From positions 1 through 64,000 of the forward strand of contig JABFGK010000002.1 in NCBI GenBank assembly GCA_013112555.1: 64,000 nucleotides of DNA, given 5' to 3'. The position numbers and the translations under genes were made by a program. The notes beneath the pieces are model-generated. The model searched no databases and was not told the DNA's origin. It saw nothing but the letters and a program-made list of their open reading frames with translations. The DNA comes from Planctomycetota bacterium. GTDB lineage: Bacteria > Planctomycetota > Phycisphaerae > Phycisphaerales > UBA5793. Of the stretch, positions 1-10,305 are shown in pieces. The first letter of the stretch is position 1, and each line of letters opens with the position of its first letter.

Positions 1-725
1 CGTCGCTGCGATTTCCCATTGCCGACACGGCCCGGACTGGAAACTCGGCCTCGGGTAAGGAGTACAACAACTACGACTTCGATCAGCCCAACAGTTTCGG
101 GCAACGCTGGCTGCCGAGCCGTTCAGCGATATTCGCGACCTCAATCTCAGTGCCGTCGGCGAGTTCCAGGTGGACGAGGAATGGTCGGGTATGTCAAGCG
201 GCGGGTCAGGATGGCTGGGGAGTCGGGTGCTGATACGGGCGATATGACCACGTTCCTCCGGCCGAGGCGGAGTCGGGTATCGGTTTTCGGATTCACTTGA
301 AATGACCTTCGGGGCTGTCGTGTCAACCTGTGACCGAGGACGACGTGCTGATACTCCCGGCCATCACGGCCATGTGGAACATCAACGAGCCGCTGACTTG
401 AGGGTGATGGTCTGGGGGCCGAGTTGTCCTATGCCATTGATGATGAGACGTGGATCGAAGGCTGTGGAAGATGGGAGAACCGGCGCTTCCGGTTGGAAGA
501 TGACGTGCTGGGGCTCGGTTCGGTGATCGAGGAGACGGCTATCCCGGTGTACCTGCATCTGAGACGGGCTGCAAGGGGCAACGGGCTGAGTCTGGATCTG
601 TCAGCCGGGGCGATCGTGGGTCGTGAGTTTGATATCGAGGACCGCGATGGGGCGCAACGGGACCACGGTCGACGGCGATGCCGGGTTCTTCGCATCGGTC
701 GGGTTTCGGTACGACTTGAGGTTGA
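1..725 (+). pseudogene. Outer-membrane beta-barrel-like protein, 5'-partial and frameshifted
   Basis: No family recognised. Pieced together from several frames, the text alternates polar turns with amphipathic strands (for example YAIDDETWIEG, then IPVYLHLRRA, then a Gly-rich stretch) and closes with VGFRYDL near 720, which resembles the aromatic end of an outer-membrane barrel. The N-terminus lies before the window. At least four frame changes are needed, and no single frame carries more than about 110 residues of plausible protein. It sits just upstream of nadB on the same strand. Barrel architecture is inference from strand pattern only. Confidence 0.4.
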
Positions 726-779
726 GAAGGATGACTCCACGGATTGCGATCTGTGGGCCGCGTAAGAGTGGGATCGCCA

Positions 780-2495
780 ATGCATGCACAGTTCCAGAAT
801 CGTCGGTACTTCGATCCTGTTTCGCTACATTGTTGCCACAGATATCTCCACACGCTCGTGATCGGTTCCGGTGTGGCTGGCCTGCGCGCGCGCTGGCATC
901 AAACACGGGAAGTGATTCCGGTGACGAAGTCGGATGTCGATCGGTCGGCCACGGGCTCGGGCGGTGGCAGCCGTCCTCGAAACGACCGATACGGACGATG
1001 CCGTCGAATCTCATATCCAGGACACATTGACGGCCGGGTGCGGCCTCTGTTCACTCCTCGGTTGTTGAGCAAGTCGTACGATTTGGCACGGCCCGGATCG
1101 AGGAGTTGCTCAGTTGGGGTACGTGTTTGATCTGGATGAGAACGGTCGGCCGGCCCGGGCTCGAGAGGGCGGGCGCATCGCGACCACCGAGCACTCCATG
1201 CAGGCGGCGATGCCACCGGTAAGGAAGTCGTCCGGTGCCTGTCAAGCCGTGCGTGCGATGTGCCGGCCATCCGGATCTTTGATCACTGTTTTCGCGCTCG
1301 ATCTGCTGACGACATCCGATAGCGGCAACGGTTCGGTTGTCGGGGCCATCACCCATCACCCGGAAGTATGGTCTGCAGGTGATTCAGCTCATGCCACGAT
1401 CATCGCGATGGGCGGGTCGGGACAGGCGTATCGGAGACGGCCCAATCCGCTGGTCTGTACGGGCGACGGGGTCGCCATGGCCTATCGGGCCGGGGCTGCA
1501 TTGGCTGACATGGCCTTTGTGCAGCTTCACCTGACCACGCTGTACGTTGCCGGCTCCGGAACGGGCGTTGATCAGCAGCGGTGCGTGGCGAAGGGGCTTA
1601 TCTGGTCGATCGGCGGGAAAACCGGTTCATGGTGGGACGCCATGAGATGGCTGGAGTTGGCCCCCGCGCGACGTGGTGAGTCGCTCGATTATTGAGCATC
1701 TGGTCGAGACCGGGAGACGAACGTCGCGCTCTCGATGCCCGCCACTTCAAGCCGGGCTTCTTTTCAGAAACGATTCCCGGGGATCTCAGAAACTGGCCCG
1801 GATTCCGGGATCGATCCCGGTGACGATCTGATTCCGGTCAATCCGGGGCACACTACACGATCGGCGGGATCTGGGTGGAGATGCCGCCCGAAGTACCATC
1901 AACCTTGGGCTCTACGCGTGCGGCGAATCATCATGCAGCGGCCTGCATGGAGGCAACAGACTGGCCAGCAACGAGTTTGCTCGAAGGGCTCTTGTGTACG
2001 GGGAGCTCGCCGGGGAGGATGAGCGGCGGAGTGGCCGGCCGACCGTCACCGAAATGGAAACGAAAATGGTGGGCGGGCCGGTCTGTCAGAGTCATCGAAG
2101 CTGATCATTTCTGACATACCGCTGTCGGATCGCGGCTAGTTGGACCTGCACGATGTGCGGTCGAGTCTGCGGAGTGTGATGTATGGCGTCATCTGGGATC
2201 GATGCGCGACGGCCCGTTGATGGATGATGTGCGCGAGATGTTCGAGTTCTGGCGACGCTACACACTCGATAAGATCTTCGACGATCCGAAGGGCTGGGAA
2301 GTGAGAACATGCTGTACGTCTGCTCCCTGATCTGCGAGCGCCCCGATGGCGACGCGAGAGCAGGCACACACACGAGGGCGGACGAACCGGCACGGCGATC
2401 GGACTTTTTGCGTACATGATCTCTGGTCGAGGATGCAGCGGCCTGAGGGATGTGCACTGCATGTGTCCCGTGCGCCGGAGATGCGGCTGCCGACT
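780..2495 (+). pseudogene. nadB: L-aspartate oxidase NadB, multiply frameshifted
   Basis: NadB is the FAD enzyme that oxidises L-aspartate to iminoaspartate in de novo NAD synthesis. Its landmarks appear in order across three frames: the dinucleotide fold LVIGSGVAGLRA (about 858-893), VTKSDV, ESHIQDTLTAGCGLCS (about 1005-1050), HAGGDATGKEVV (about 1200-1230), the ALADMAFVQLHLTTLYV region (about 1500-1545), [12 protein letters not shown] (about 1850-1885), [14 protein letters not shown] and LASNSLLEGL (about 1915-1995), and a C-terminal RYTLDKIFDDPKGWEV (about 2258-2305). At least eight single-base-type frame changes are required, yet motifs between them are intact. The ATG at 780 is the best start. 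The exact 3' end is uncertain. Confidence 0.85.
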
Positions 2496-2629
2496 CCAGA
2501 TGCCGTCGTTGGGCAAGCGGGCATGAGGGGTGATCGTGGGATCGACCGATTGATCAACATCATCATGCTCGGGCAGCAGTAAGCGGCGCCGCCCCCGGGG
2601 TGCGACGGTGCTTGTTACTGGGCCGTCAC

Positions 2630-3183
2630 GGTGTGCCGGCCATCGCGTGCTGATGATCGTTGGCCATCTGTGCGGGTGCGGGTCGCCTGAGAAGGAATCC
2701 GACAGGCGCAAGAACCAGGTTTCAGGGTTGGAACGACTGCCAAGCGGCGAGGGCCAGGTCTCGGTCAACGGCAGCCAGCCGGCTTCGATGGCCATCGAGA
2801 CGGTCGTGGAAAAACTTCCGGATGGGTCGACGAGACTCCTGACGCCGACGCCGGCTCACGTGATCGCACATACCCGGAAGTGCCTCTATGATCTGAATTA
2901 CGATCTGCTGCTGGAGCAGTTGATCGCGCAAGAGACGAAAAAAGACGCCACGGATCGCGGGCTGACCCTGCAGGAATGTGCTGATTGAGCCAGATAATCT
3001 GCGCGATGTGTTGTTGGTGCTGGAACCGCATGTCCGGCGGGATGAGTTCCCCGAATGTGGTGAGCAAGCAGAGCGGCAAGTATCTGAGATGCGAATCTAC
3101 GGGCGGGCCGCAGAAGGGATGCGCTTCACGACGGTGGAGATGACTCAGGAGATGGGCCGTTCAAGTTGCTGTTGATTCACTGA
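2630..3183 (+). pseudogene. Conserved-looking hypothetical protein, frameshifted
   Basis: Not recognised. The clearest stretch, VETVVEKLPDGSTRLLTPTP followed by HVIAHTRKCLYDLNYDLLLEQLIAQ, lies about 2800-2935. The text then changes frame twice to read RDVLLVL, NVVSKQSGKYLRC and GMRFTTVEMTQEMG before a TGA at 3181. The N-terminal part is hydrophobic in one frame and could be a signal peptide, but frame changes prevent a firm start. It lies between nadB and the sugar-kinase/gmhA genes, all co-directional. Confidence 0.45.
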
Positions 3184-3236
3184 GCGGCATGGAATGCCGT
3201 GTGATTCGTTGATTGCAGAGAGCAGGGTCCGAAGCC

Positions 3237-4280
3237 GTGATCAGGCGTTCGCAATTTCTTGAGTATGTTGACCGCTTCCCCTCGTGCCGGGTGATCGTGA
3301 TCGGCCCGAGCGTGCTGGAGGTGGACGTGCCGTGCGACATGCCGCACCTGGCTGCGGATCGGCCGATGCCGGCCATTGCGTACTCGGAGCATTCAGACCA
3401 TCCGGGAAGTGCTGCGTTGACGGCTGCCACGGTGGCCGCCCTCGGCGGTCATGTCACGCTGGTGACGCCGCTGGGGACCGGTGCGATCGGCAAACGGCTG
3501 GCCGCAGTGGCTGATCTGAACGATGTCGAGATCGTCAATGTCAGCCAAGCGGTATCGTGCCCCCAGTTGGCCCGGTTCCTGACGGCCCATCAGCGTCAGT
3601 TACTGCAACTCCGCCGCGACTGGCATGCATTTGAAGCAGCAGGCGATGGGAACCCAACGCTTGATCAATCACAGATCGAACGGATCATGGCATCGGGCGA
3701 CGATGGGCTGGGCTGTGTGTGTGTCGTCGATGGTCAGCCGCGGATGAATCACGGCACGATGGTGCAGGCCTTGATTGAGGCAGCCGGGAGCCGAGGGCAT
3801 CTCGACGGTCTTCGATGCAGCCCGCGGCAAGGAGCAGTCAGGGAGCCGCTGCGTGACGGTGCATTCGACCACTTGATTTGCAATGAGACCGAATGCCGGG
3901 CACTGAACGAATCGCGGACCGGCAATGGTCATGGGGCTCCTGACGCTCTGCAGGCAGCGCGCGGGCTGGCCGGCACCTGGAGTCGCCATGTCGTCCTGAC
4001 GCAGGGGCCCAACGGCGTGACGGCCGTATCGGCCGGGGCGAATGTGACGATGACGCCGATACCACGACGATTCGGACGACCCGACGGGCACTGGCCGAAC
4101 GACGCGGGGTCGGGTTTGTCTTTTCCGGGGTCTATTCGCTGGCCGTCGCAGCCGGGGCGAGTGCAGCCGAGGCAGCGTTCCTGGCCGGCGAGGCGTCGAG
4201 CATAGCCGTGAGCAGGCCGGGGCCGAAGACGGTGGCACGGGACGACCTGTTGCAGGTCGCCTACCGCGAGATTGAGAGCC
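3237..4280 (+). pseudogene. PfkB-family sugar kinase (heptose-kinase-like), frameshifted
   Basis: Ribokinase/PfkB-type ATP-dependent kinase. The N-terminal half reads in one frame from a GTG at 3237 (an upstream TTG at 3213 is possible): VIVIGPSVLEVDV, then GSAALTAATVAALGGHVTLV (the usual Gly-rich substrate region), then CVCVVDGQPRMNHGTMV. Frame changes near 3800 and 4070 are needed to continue with ICNETECRALN, HVVLTQGPNGVTAV and FAVGVGF-like C-terminal text ending in GEASSIAVSRPG. The C-terminus runs into the gmhA frame without a stop. With the second kinase and gmhA it forms a likely NDP-heptose precursor cassette; substrate is inferred from context. Confidence 0.6.
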
Positions 4281-4282
4281 AC

Positions 4283-4862
4283 GTGCGCGATGCGATCGGA
4301 CGTGTTCGAGGGGATCGGTCGAGCGTCCTCGGGTCGATCGATGCAGCCGCCCGCCTGATCCTGGATGCCTACGCACAGGGGCGGCAGTTACCTCGTGTTC
4401 GGCAATGGTGGGAGTGCTGCCGAGGCCAACCATCTCGTGACGGAGTTGACCGGCCACTTCCGGGCCAACCGCCCGAGTCTGCCGGCCATCTCGCTCTCGT
4501 CCAACGATTCGCTGATTACCGCCATTGCGAATGACTACTCGTATGACGATGTGTTTTCGCACCAGATCGGCGCGTTCTGCCGTCCCGGCGATGTCGTGAT
4601 CGGCCTGACAACGAGCGGCAACTCGGAAAACGTACTGCGGGCATTGAAGGAAGCAAGGAACCATGATGCCCGCACAATTGTCCTGACGGGGAATCGGGCC
4701 GTCGCGATCCATGAGTTGGCTGATGTCGTGATTGCCGTGCCCTCGTCATACACGCCGCGGATTCAGGAAGCCCATCTGTTTGTGATTCATGTCCTGTGCG
4801 ACATGCTGGAAAGCCGACTCGATGCGCAGGGGCGGGTGCATCCGGCTGCAACGGAGATTTAG
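4283..4862 (+). CDS. gmhA: Phosphoheptose isomerase GmhA (SIS domain), one frameshift
   Basis: GmhA isomerises sedoheptulose 7-phosphate to D-glycero-D-manno-heptose 7-phosphate, the first step to ADP- or GDP-heptose. Diagnostic text is SYLVFGNGGSAAEANHLVTE (SIS phosphosugar loop), then FRANRPSLPAISLSSNDSL, GDVVIGLTTSGNSENVLRAL and a C-terminal EAHLFVIHVLCDMLE. The segment before about 4380 is in another frame: dropping one G from the GGGG at 4378-4381 joins DAYAQG directly to GSYLVFG. The GTG at 4283 is the likely start. It lies between two PfkB kinases, which supports a heptose pathway. Confidence 0.85.
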
Positions 4863-4865
4863 CCT

Positions 4866-5861
4866 GTGAGCGAACGGTCGAGATCAACTCCAAGGCAAGC
4901 AGACCGATGCAGTGCAGCAGGTACTGCTTCTGGGCGATGCGATGGTGGATGCCTACCTGACCGTCGATCCGGCCGGCATCTCGGATGAGGCACCGGTCGT
5001 CGTCGCTGATTGTCTCGGTACGACGCGCGAGTTTGGCGGATGTTGAACACGGCAACCGCGCTGCATGCGCGCAGGCATGTCCATCTGGTGGCTCGCATCG
5101 GGGAGCATGATGAGGACGGCCAGTGGGTGCAGCAGCAGGCAACGGCGCTGGGGATGGCAGCCGACTGGTTGGCGGATGAGTCAACGATCACGACGCAGAA
5201 GATGCGTGTGGTGGCTGAGCCGACCGGCGACTATCTGGCCCGGCTGGATCACGAGATCGTGGCCCCGCTGTCTGCTTCATTGGAACAGCGATTGCACGAA
5301 CGGATCCAGGCGCTGGTTCCCGAGGTGGATGTTGTCGTCGTGTCGGATTACGCCAAAGGGTTTGTGTCGCAGGAGGTGGCAGGACTGATCGTGCAGGTGG
5401 CAAATCGCGCAGGGGTCCCCGTGGTGGTGGACGGCAAGCCGTGCACGATCCCGTGGTATGCCGGGGCGACGGTGTTTACGCCGAATGTGACGGAAGCGCA
5501 GAAGTTGGCTGTGAAACTGGGGATCGGGGATTCGCGTGGGTGTACCGGTGTTGGGGAAGTGGTCTCGATGATCGGGCCGGGGCTGGCTGCGCGGCTTCAG
5601 GGATCGGTCTTGATCACCTGTGGGGCCGACGGCATGTACCTGTTCCCCGGCGGGCACCATATCCCGGCTGCTCCGCCGGTGGATGCGGCCGAGGTGGGGA
5701 CGACCAGCGGGGCCGGCGACATTGTGACGGCTGTGCTGGCGTGTGAATGGCTGGGGGCAGGCGACGTGGGCTGACGCGATCGTGACGGGGCACGGCGTGC
5801 GGCAGCGCTGGTTTCAGAGGCGGTGAGGCGGCCCGGCGGGACGTGTCGGCTGGTGAAGTGA
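4866..5861 (+). pseudogene. PfkB-family kinase (HldE N-terminal-domain-like), frameshifted
   Basis: Resembles the heptose-7-phosphate kinase domain of HldE/RfaE. Text from about 4915 reads VLLLGDAMVDAYL, then a frame change near 5040 (GCGGATG appears one G short) leads into MLNTATALHARRHVHLVARI in place of the usual GGAANVA region. It continues with VDVVVVSDYAKGF, VVVDGKP, TVFTPNVTEAQ and the catalytic-loop text TTSGAGDIVTAVLA (Asp in GAGD is the usual base). Further indels near 5765-5815 precede the TGA at 5859. The start is unclear: GTG 4866 if an early indel is allowed, otherwise GTG 4912. Confidence 0.7.
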
Positions 5862-6233
5862 TGCGACGTGATGCGCAGGACTCGGCGGACCTTGTCCTGG
5901 CCTACTTGCCTACTACCCGGCTGGTGACAGTGCTGCGCCCAGGACTCGGAGGACCTCGTCCTGGCCTACTGGGCTGGCGGAAATAAACCAGATAACCAAA
6001 TCTGGTTACCGTAACTGTGATTAAAAACTGTGGTTACGCCCCTGTTTGCCCGTGACAGCACCTGTCACGGCCGGTATCCTGTTAATCAAGTCGCCGGCGG
6101 CGATCCTGCTGCCAGCCCTGCCAGATCATGGGCAATCGCAACCCGTTGGACGATGGGCCGTTGAAGTTCCAGATGGATTGTGTCTCAGCCGTCAGGCTGC
6201 GCGGACAATCCAGTCTCATGCACGGGAGTCACT
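5862..6233 (+). other. Intergenic region with repeats upstream of a pilin-like gene
   Basis: No gene seen. It holds two copies of a 30-bp repeat (5877-5906, 5939-5969), a GGTTACC/GTAAC-rich stretch at 5990-6040, and a perfect 7-bp inverted repeat GTGACAG/CTGTCAC with a 3-nt spacer at 6052-6068, about 165 bp before the pilin-like gene. The last could be a regulator site or hairpin. Confidence 0.5.
5877..5969 (+). repeat. Two copies of a dispersed hairpin repeat (family E)
   Basis: Copies at 5877-5906 and 5939-5969 differ at two to three positions over about 30 bp. Each carries CAGGAC and GTCCTGG arms around a short core, so each can fold back. A third copy in opposite orientation is at 49665-49696. 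Confidence 0.75.
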
Positions 6234-7043
6234 ATGATGCTTGTACGACGTTCTTTCAGGCACGCCGGTTTTACGCTGATTGAGTTGCTGGTGGTCATTT
6301 CGATCATCGCCCTGTTGATTGCAATCCTGTTGCCGGCCTTGAGCAAGGCCCGTGAAATGGCACAACGTGCCCGGTGCGCATCGAATCAGAAACAGATCGG
6401 CCACGGGCTGCACTACTACGCAACGGACAACAACGATTACGTCCCGCGAGAAGGTCATTACAACGACTACAAGTTCTATGCGTGGCAGCCGGATCGGTCG
6501 TCACGAATCCCGTGGGCGTTCGCGTTCCGCAAGTACATTGACGGCCGAGCGGGCGGCGATTACCTGACACGCGCCCAGCGCGGCGGGCAAGGCGATAAAT
6601 TCGAGGCGGTCGAGGTGTACCGCGACCCGGCGTTCCCACGTCAGGCACACAATATCCATTATGTCAACAATGGGATCAAGTTCGGCTCGAACGGCATTGA
6701 CTACCTCGGGATTGCCACACCATATACCGATTTCCTGAGGCCGACTGATACGATCTATCTCACGGCTTTTGTGAATGATCAGCAAGCCTCGTTCTTCAAC
6801 AACAACTACGGGTACGCGTTCAGTTCATTCGGGGATCGCGGCGTGGCAGCGTGGTATGACGTCTGGGCTGACTACCACATCACGAGCCAGAATGAGAACT
6901 ACTCGAACGGCCGGCGAACGCAGAAGGACCGTCATGCCAACGGGTCCAATGCCATGTTTGTTGACGGCCATGTGTCACTGATCCGGGACGATGTGTTGGC
7001 CAATCTGGACACGTGGAACGACTGGACGCCCCCGCTGATGTAG
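6234..7043 (+). CDS. Secreted protein with prepilin leader and H-X9-DG motif
   Basis: Type II secretion pseudopilin-like protein of the kind abundant in planctomycetes. The leader cleavage site [11 protein letters not shown] is near residue 10, followed by one membrane helix ([16 protein letters not shown]) and the [19 protein letters not shown] segment. The C-terminal part has [14 protein letters not shown], an H-X9-DG motif. The start is ATG 6234, preceded by GGGAG; ATG 6237 is an alternative. The gene is single and ends before two hairpin repeats that separate it from the convergent phosphodiesterase gene. A role in a type II-like secretion or surface structure is family inference. Confidence 0.9.
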   Translation: MMLVRRSFRHAGFTLIELLVVISIIALLIAILLPALSKAREMAQRARCASNQKQIGHGLHYYATDNNDYVPREGHYNDYKFYAWQPDRSSRIPWAFAFRKYIDGRAGGDYLTRAQRGGQGDKFEAVEVYRDPAFPRQAHNIHYVNNGIKFGSNGIDYLGIATPYTDFLRPTDTIYLTAFVNDQQASFFNNNYGYAFSSFGDRGVAAWYDVWADYHITSQNENYSNGRRTQKDRHANGSNAMFVDGHVSLIRDDVLANLDTWNDWTPPLM

Positions 7044-7082
7044 CAAGGTAGCGCTCCGGTTTTCAGGGCCGCGGCGAAGCAA

Positions 7083-7142
7083 GACGGGCGAGACGCCCGT
7101 CCCACCATGCTTTTTCAAGACGGGCGAGACGCCCGTTCCACC
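7083..7142 (+). repeat. Tandem pair of GACGGGCG hairpin repeats (family A)
   Basis: Two 24-bp copies (7083-7106, 7119-7142), each with GACGGGCG and CGCCCGTC arms separated by AGA and followed by (C/T)CCACC. Another copy is at 49760-49783. They lie between two convergent genes and could act as a bidirectional terminator; as a dispersed element they resemble REP-type repeats. Confidence 0.8.
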
Positions 7143-7149
7143 ATTTTTT

Positions 7150-8917
7150 CTATTCGATGTAACCGAGGCTGCGCAGGCGCTCTTCGAGGACTTTCTGCTC
7201 TTCGGGGTCGAAGTCACTCGGGTCCCCATCATCGGAGCCGTCTGCCGTCGGCTGGATGCCGCTGACCTCGGTCGTCTGCACCGGATTCGATGCCAGCCAT
7301 TGGTCGTTCATCGCACTGGTCAGGACTTTCCCGTCCATCGCTGTCGGGATGGCCAGGCCGCGCAGATGGAGGATGGTGGGCGTCATATCAAGCAGGTTCA
7401 TGTTGCCCTGTGGCACCTGGCCGACGCCGGCAAAGGGGTTGCCCACCCCGACAAAGACGCCGTGAATCTGGTGGTCACCGGAGATGACGCGTGGATCTTC
7501 GCCTGGCATGACCGACAGTTCATCTTCCTCAGCGGGCATCTCGAAGCCCTCGGGCATCTGCACGCCGTGAATCACGATGTCTTCGCGCCAGCGCACGAGG
7601 ATGTCCTCGGCCGGCCCGGTATGCGGCCCCGGGTAGATGTCGTCGCGCAGCAGGACATCGCGGACGATCGGCTCGCCGGTCACGGAGTCGCGCATCTGCT
7701 TGAGTTTCTCGCACAGTTCAGCGGTGAGCGCGGCTGCCTCGGCCGGGTCGATGATGCCGTGTCCCTCGCGCCCCTTTGATGTTCAGGCGCAGGCGCGGGA
7801 ACTGGGCATCGGAATACACGCGGGTCTTTGACCAGTCCACGCCGGAGAACAGGGCCTTGCTCTGGGCCCAGTTGCGGACACCCGGCAGCATCCGGGCCAG
7901 CCGCTCTTTGGTGGATCGGCTTGTATGTGATGCGACGAAGCGCAGGGCGCGGCTGACGGCATTGGGCTTGTTTCCGCCTTCCTCATACACAAGGTAGCCG
8001 TGCGCTTCGAGCCATTTGTTCAACTGGCTGCTGACCGGGCACTTGTGGCCGAAGCCGTGATCGGAAATCACGATGACGGAGTCATTCGGGCCCATGTGGT
8101 CCAGCAGATCGCCGAGCACGTCATCCAGTTTGCGGTACACGTCATCAATCACGCCCTTGAACCGATTGATCTCGTCAGCCGTGCACTTGGCATGCTTCGG
8201 ATGGGTCGGGTCCATCCACTTCCAGAAGCAGTGCTGGGCAGCATCGAGTGATCGGAAGACGAACAGGAGACACTCGACGGGCATGTCGTTGACCATGACG
8301 CGGAGTGCTCGGTGCTTCGAATCGAGTTCCTCTTCAAGCAGGCGAACGGCATCCTCCGGGTGCCCCCCGGCAATGGCACCGGTCAGCCCCGGTTCGATGA
8401 CGTATTCGCAGCCCATGCCGTGTTCGAGCCGGGTCATGAAGTCATCAGGATAGGCAAAGCGAGGGGAGGCCTTCCCTGGGCCGTCGAGACCGGCGATCAT
8501 GTAGCCGTTGGAGCCGACCTGAGGCTCGGCCGGGTAGGTCATGGGGGTATTGATGACGCCGCTGGATTGGCCGGCCTGTTCGAGGTAGCGCCAGAAACCG
8601 GGGACTTTTTTGTACCCGCCGTGGATGAACTTGAGTGAGTACGACTCCGGGAGGAACTCGTAGAACTCGTAGATCCCATGCCGCCCGGGGTTGTAGCCGG
8701 TGAACATACTGGTCCAGGCTGAGGCGGATCGCATGTTGTGGATGGATTCGAGCGGCCCGTAGGCCCCGAGATCCATGGCGCGTCGGAAGTTGGGGAGTTC
8801 GCCCCCGTCGAGCAGTCGCGAGATCACACTCCAGGTCGCCCCGTCGGCCCCGAGGATGTATGTCTTGCCGTGTTGCCGGTCGGCATTGCCTGTTGCTGCC
8901 ACTTCTGTGCCACCCAT
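7150..8917 (-). CDS. Type I phosphodiesterase/nucleotide pyrophosphatase family protein, one frameshift
   Basis: Alkaline-phosphatase-superfamily metalloenzyme. The N-terminal region has ILGADGATWSVISRLL (first metal Asp), SASAWTSMFTGYNPGRHG (nucleophile region), and later VIVISDHGFGHKC (metal Asp and His). A single extra G in GGGG (plus-strand CCCC at 7771-7774) throws the frame after RLNIKG. In the other frame the text continues GHGIIDPAEA, GVQMPEGFEMP, LLDMTPTILHLRGLAIP and ends LRSLGYIE, a common end in this family. It lacks an obvious signal peptide, so a cytoplasmic site is possible. The substrate cannot be told from sequence. Start ATG 8917. Confidence 0.85.
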
Positions 8918-8993
8918 CGTCAGTCTAGATCACAGCGTCGTTCGGTCCACTCCAGCATGAACTCGATGGCCGATCGTAGGCAGGTAGAAAAGG

Positions 8994-9034
8994 GGGGTCG
9001 GGAGTCATTTCGCGTGGAAACGACTCCCGACCCC
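8994..9034. terminator. 13-bp-stem hairpin between minus-strand genes
   Basis: Perfect arms GGGGTCGGGAGTC (8994-9006) and GACTCCCGACCCC (9022-9034), with A-rich sequence before and TTTT after. Inner TTTC/GAAA bases can extend the stem. Placed just downstream of the DUF4097-type gene on the minus strand and upstream of the phosphodiesterase, it may be a terminator or a further dispersed hairpin repeat. Confidence 0.65.
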
Positions 9035-9063
9035 TTTTCCCCCCCCCGTATCAGTCAGTCAGG

Positions 9064-10077
9064 CTAATCGATGACTTCGACGGTCACTGAGCCGTTGGAG
9101 GTCCGAATCCGACTTGCGGTTTCGGTCGCGGTACCGGAATCTTCAGGATGACCAATGACGATGGTGCGCTCGTGTTTTGACCCGGAAATCGCCATCGTGG
9201 TGCCGCTGGCTTTGACCTTGCCGTTACTGGTGGACACCTTGACCACGCCCGGTGCCAGCGAGACCGGCAACTTGACGGTCACCGGGCCGTTACTGCTGCG
9301 CAACGAGAAGTGTCCCGGCTGATCGGTATTCTGAAAGTCGGCCGCAAAGGCTGCCTCACTGCCACCGAGGCCGGGGATCATGGGTGCCGTGTAGGTGATC
9401 CCGCCGTTGGAGGTTTCGACATCGAGCGACGCAAAGATCCCTTCAACGCGTACCGGTCCATTGGAGGTATCGAGTACTGCCGTGTCGCCGGTTACGTTGA
9501 CAAGTTCGATTGAGCCGTTGGATGACCGGGCTGCAATGCTGCCGCCCTCATGGTTGGTGATCCGGACCTTGCCGTTGGAGGTGTGAAGATCGGCTTCACC
9601 GGTCAGGCCGGCAATGGTGAGCGAGCCGTTGCTCGAGTCGAGGTTGACCCCGTTGGCCGCCGGGACTTTGAGGGCAAAGGAGCATCCTTCATTGCCGCGA
9701 CGTGCATCCAGGTATTTCACGGACACGTCCAACAGGGGTCGGCCGGTGCCGGGATCGACCCGCGATTCCACCTGGATCACGATGTTGGCCAGGCGCTCGT
9801 CGGCTTCGAATTGCGACGAGCCGCTGGCCCGCACCTTGGCGGTCAGTTCAATATCCGAGCGGCTCGGGTCGGCAGTCACCTCGATGCGCCCATTGGCCGT
9901 GTCGACCTGAATGCCGGTGTCCTGCACATAGGGGATGGTCTGGACGCGGGTTTCCTCTGCCTTGTACGGGTAGGAGATACTCGATACGCAGCCGGCCAAT
10001 CCGACCACCACACAGGTCAGCAGGAGGCTGGCGTTCGTGATCGTACGGAGTGTCGTTGGTCGTCCAGGTCTGGTCAT
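9064..10077 (-). CDS. DUF4097-like beta-repeat lipoprotein
   Basis: Putative cell-envelope lipoprotein. The N-terminus has a hydrophobic stretch LLLTCVVVGLAGC with a lipobox-like LAGC. The rest is a series of about 20-residue beta-type repeats centred on TSNG/SSNG turns (for example DSSNGSLTIAG, HTSNGKVRI, RSSNGSIELV, DTSNGPVRV, RSSNGPVTV), typical of the DUF4097/DUF4098 adhesin-like beta-helix fold. ATG 10077 is chosen because AGGAG lies 8 nt upstream; an in-frame ATG at 10125 has no such site. It ends TAG at 9064. No partner gene is obvious. Confidence 0.85.
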   Translation of the reverse strand: MTRPGRPTTLRTITNASLLLTCVVVGLAGCVSSISYPYKAEETRVQTIPYVQDTGIQVDTANGRIEVTADPSRSDIELTAKVRASGSSQFEADERLANIVIQVESRVDPGTGRPLLDVSVKYLDARRGNEGCSFALKVPAANGVNLDSSNGSLTIAGLTGEADLHTSNGKVRITNHEGGSIAARSSNGSIELVNVTGDTAVLDTSNGPVRVEGIFASLDVETSNGGITYTAPMIPGLGGSEAAFAADFQNTDQPGHFSLRSSNGPVTVKLPVSLAPGVVKVSTSNGKVKASGTTMAISGSKHERTIVIGHPEDSGTATETASRIRTSNGSVTVEVID

Positions 10078-10305
10078 GGGATCGCTCCTTCGAAGACAGC
10101 CGGCGGGGCTCATCGGGTCAATCAATCAATGGTATTCCCCAGGGTCTGCGGCGCGCACCGCAGCCGTCAGATCGCCCTGAGTCACAGTGGTTTGTTCGGA
10201 TTCCGGCGGCCGGGATTTCAGGCAGGATGCCGGCAGGCCCTTGTGACCATACGATGCACAGGCATTGTGTCCTGTCGTCATATGTGCGATGCCCGGACAG
10301 CGGCC

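Noticed and set aside
7044..7150. CRISPR array from the paired GACGGGCG repeats
   Set aside because: Only two units, 12-bp spacer, and the repeat also occurs alone at 49760. No cas genes.
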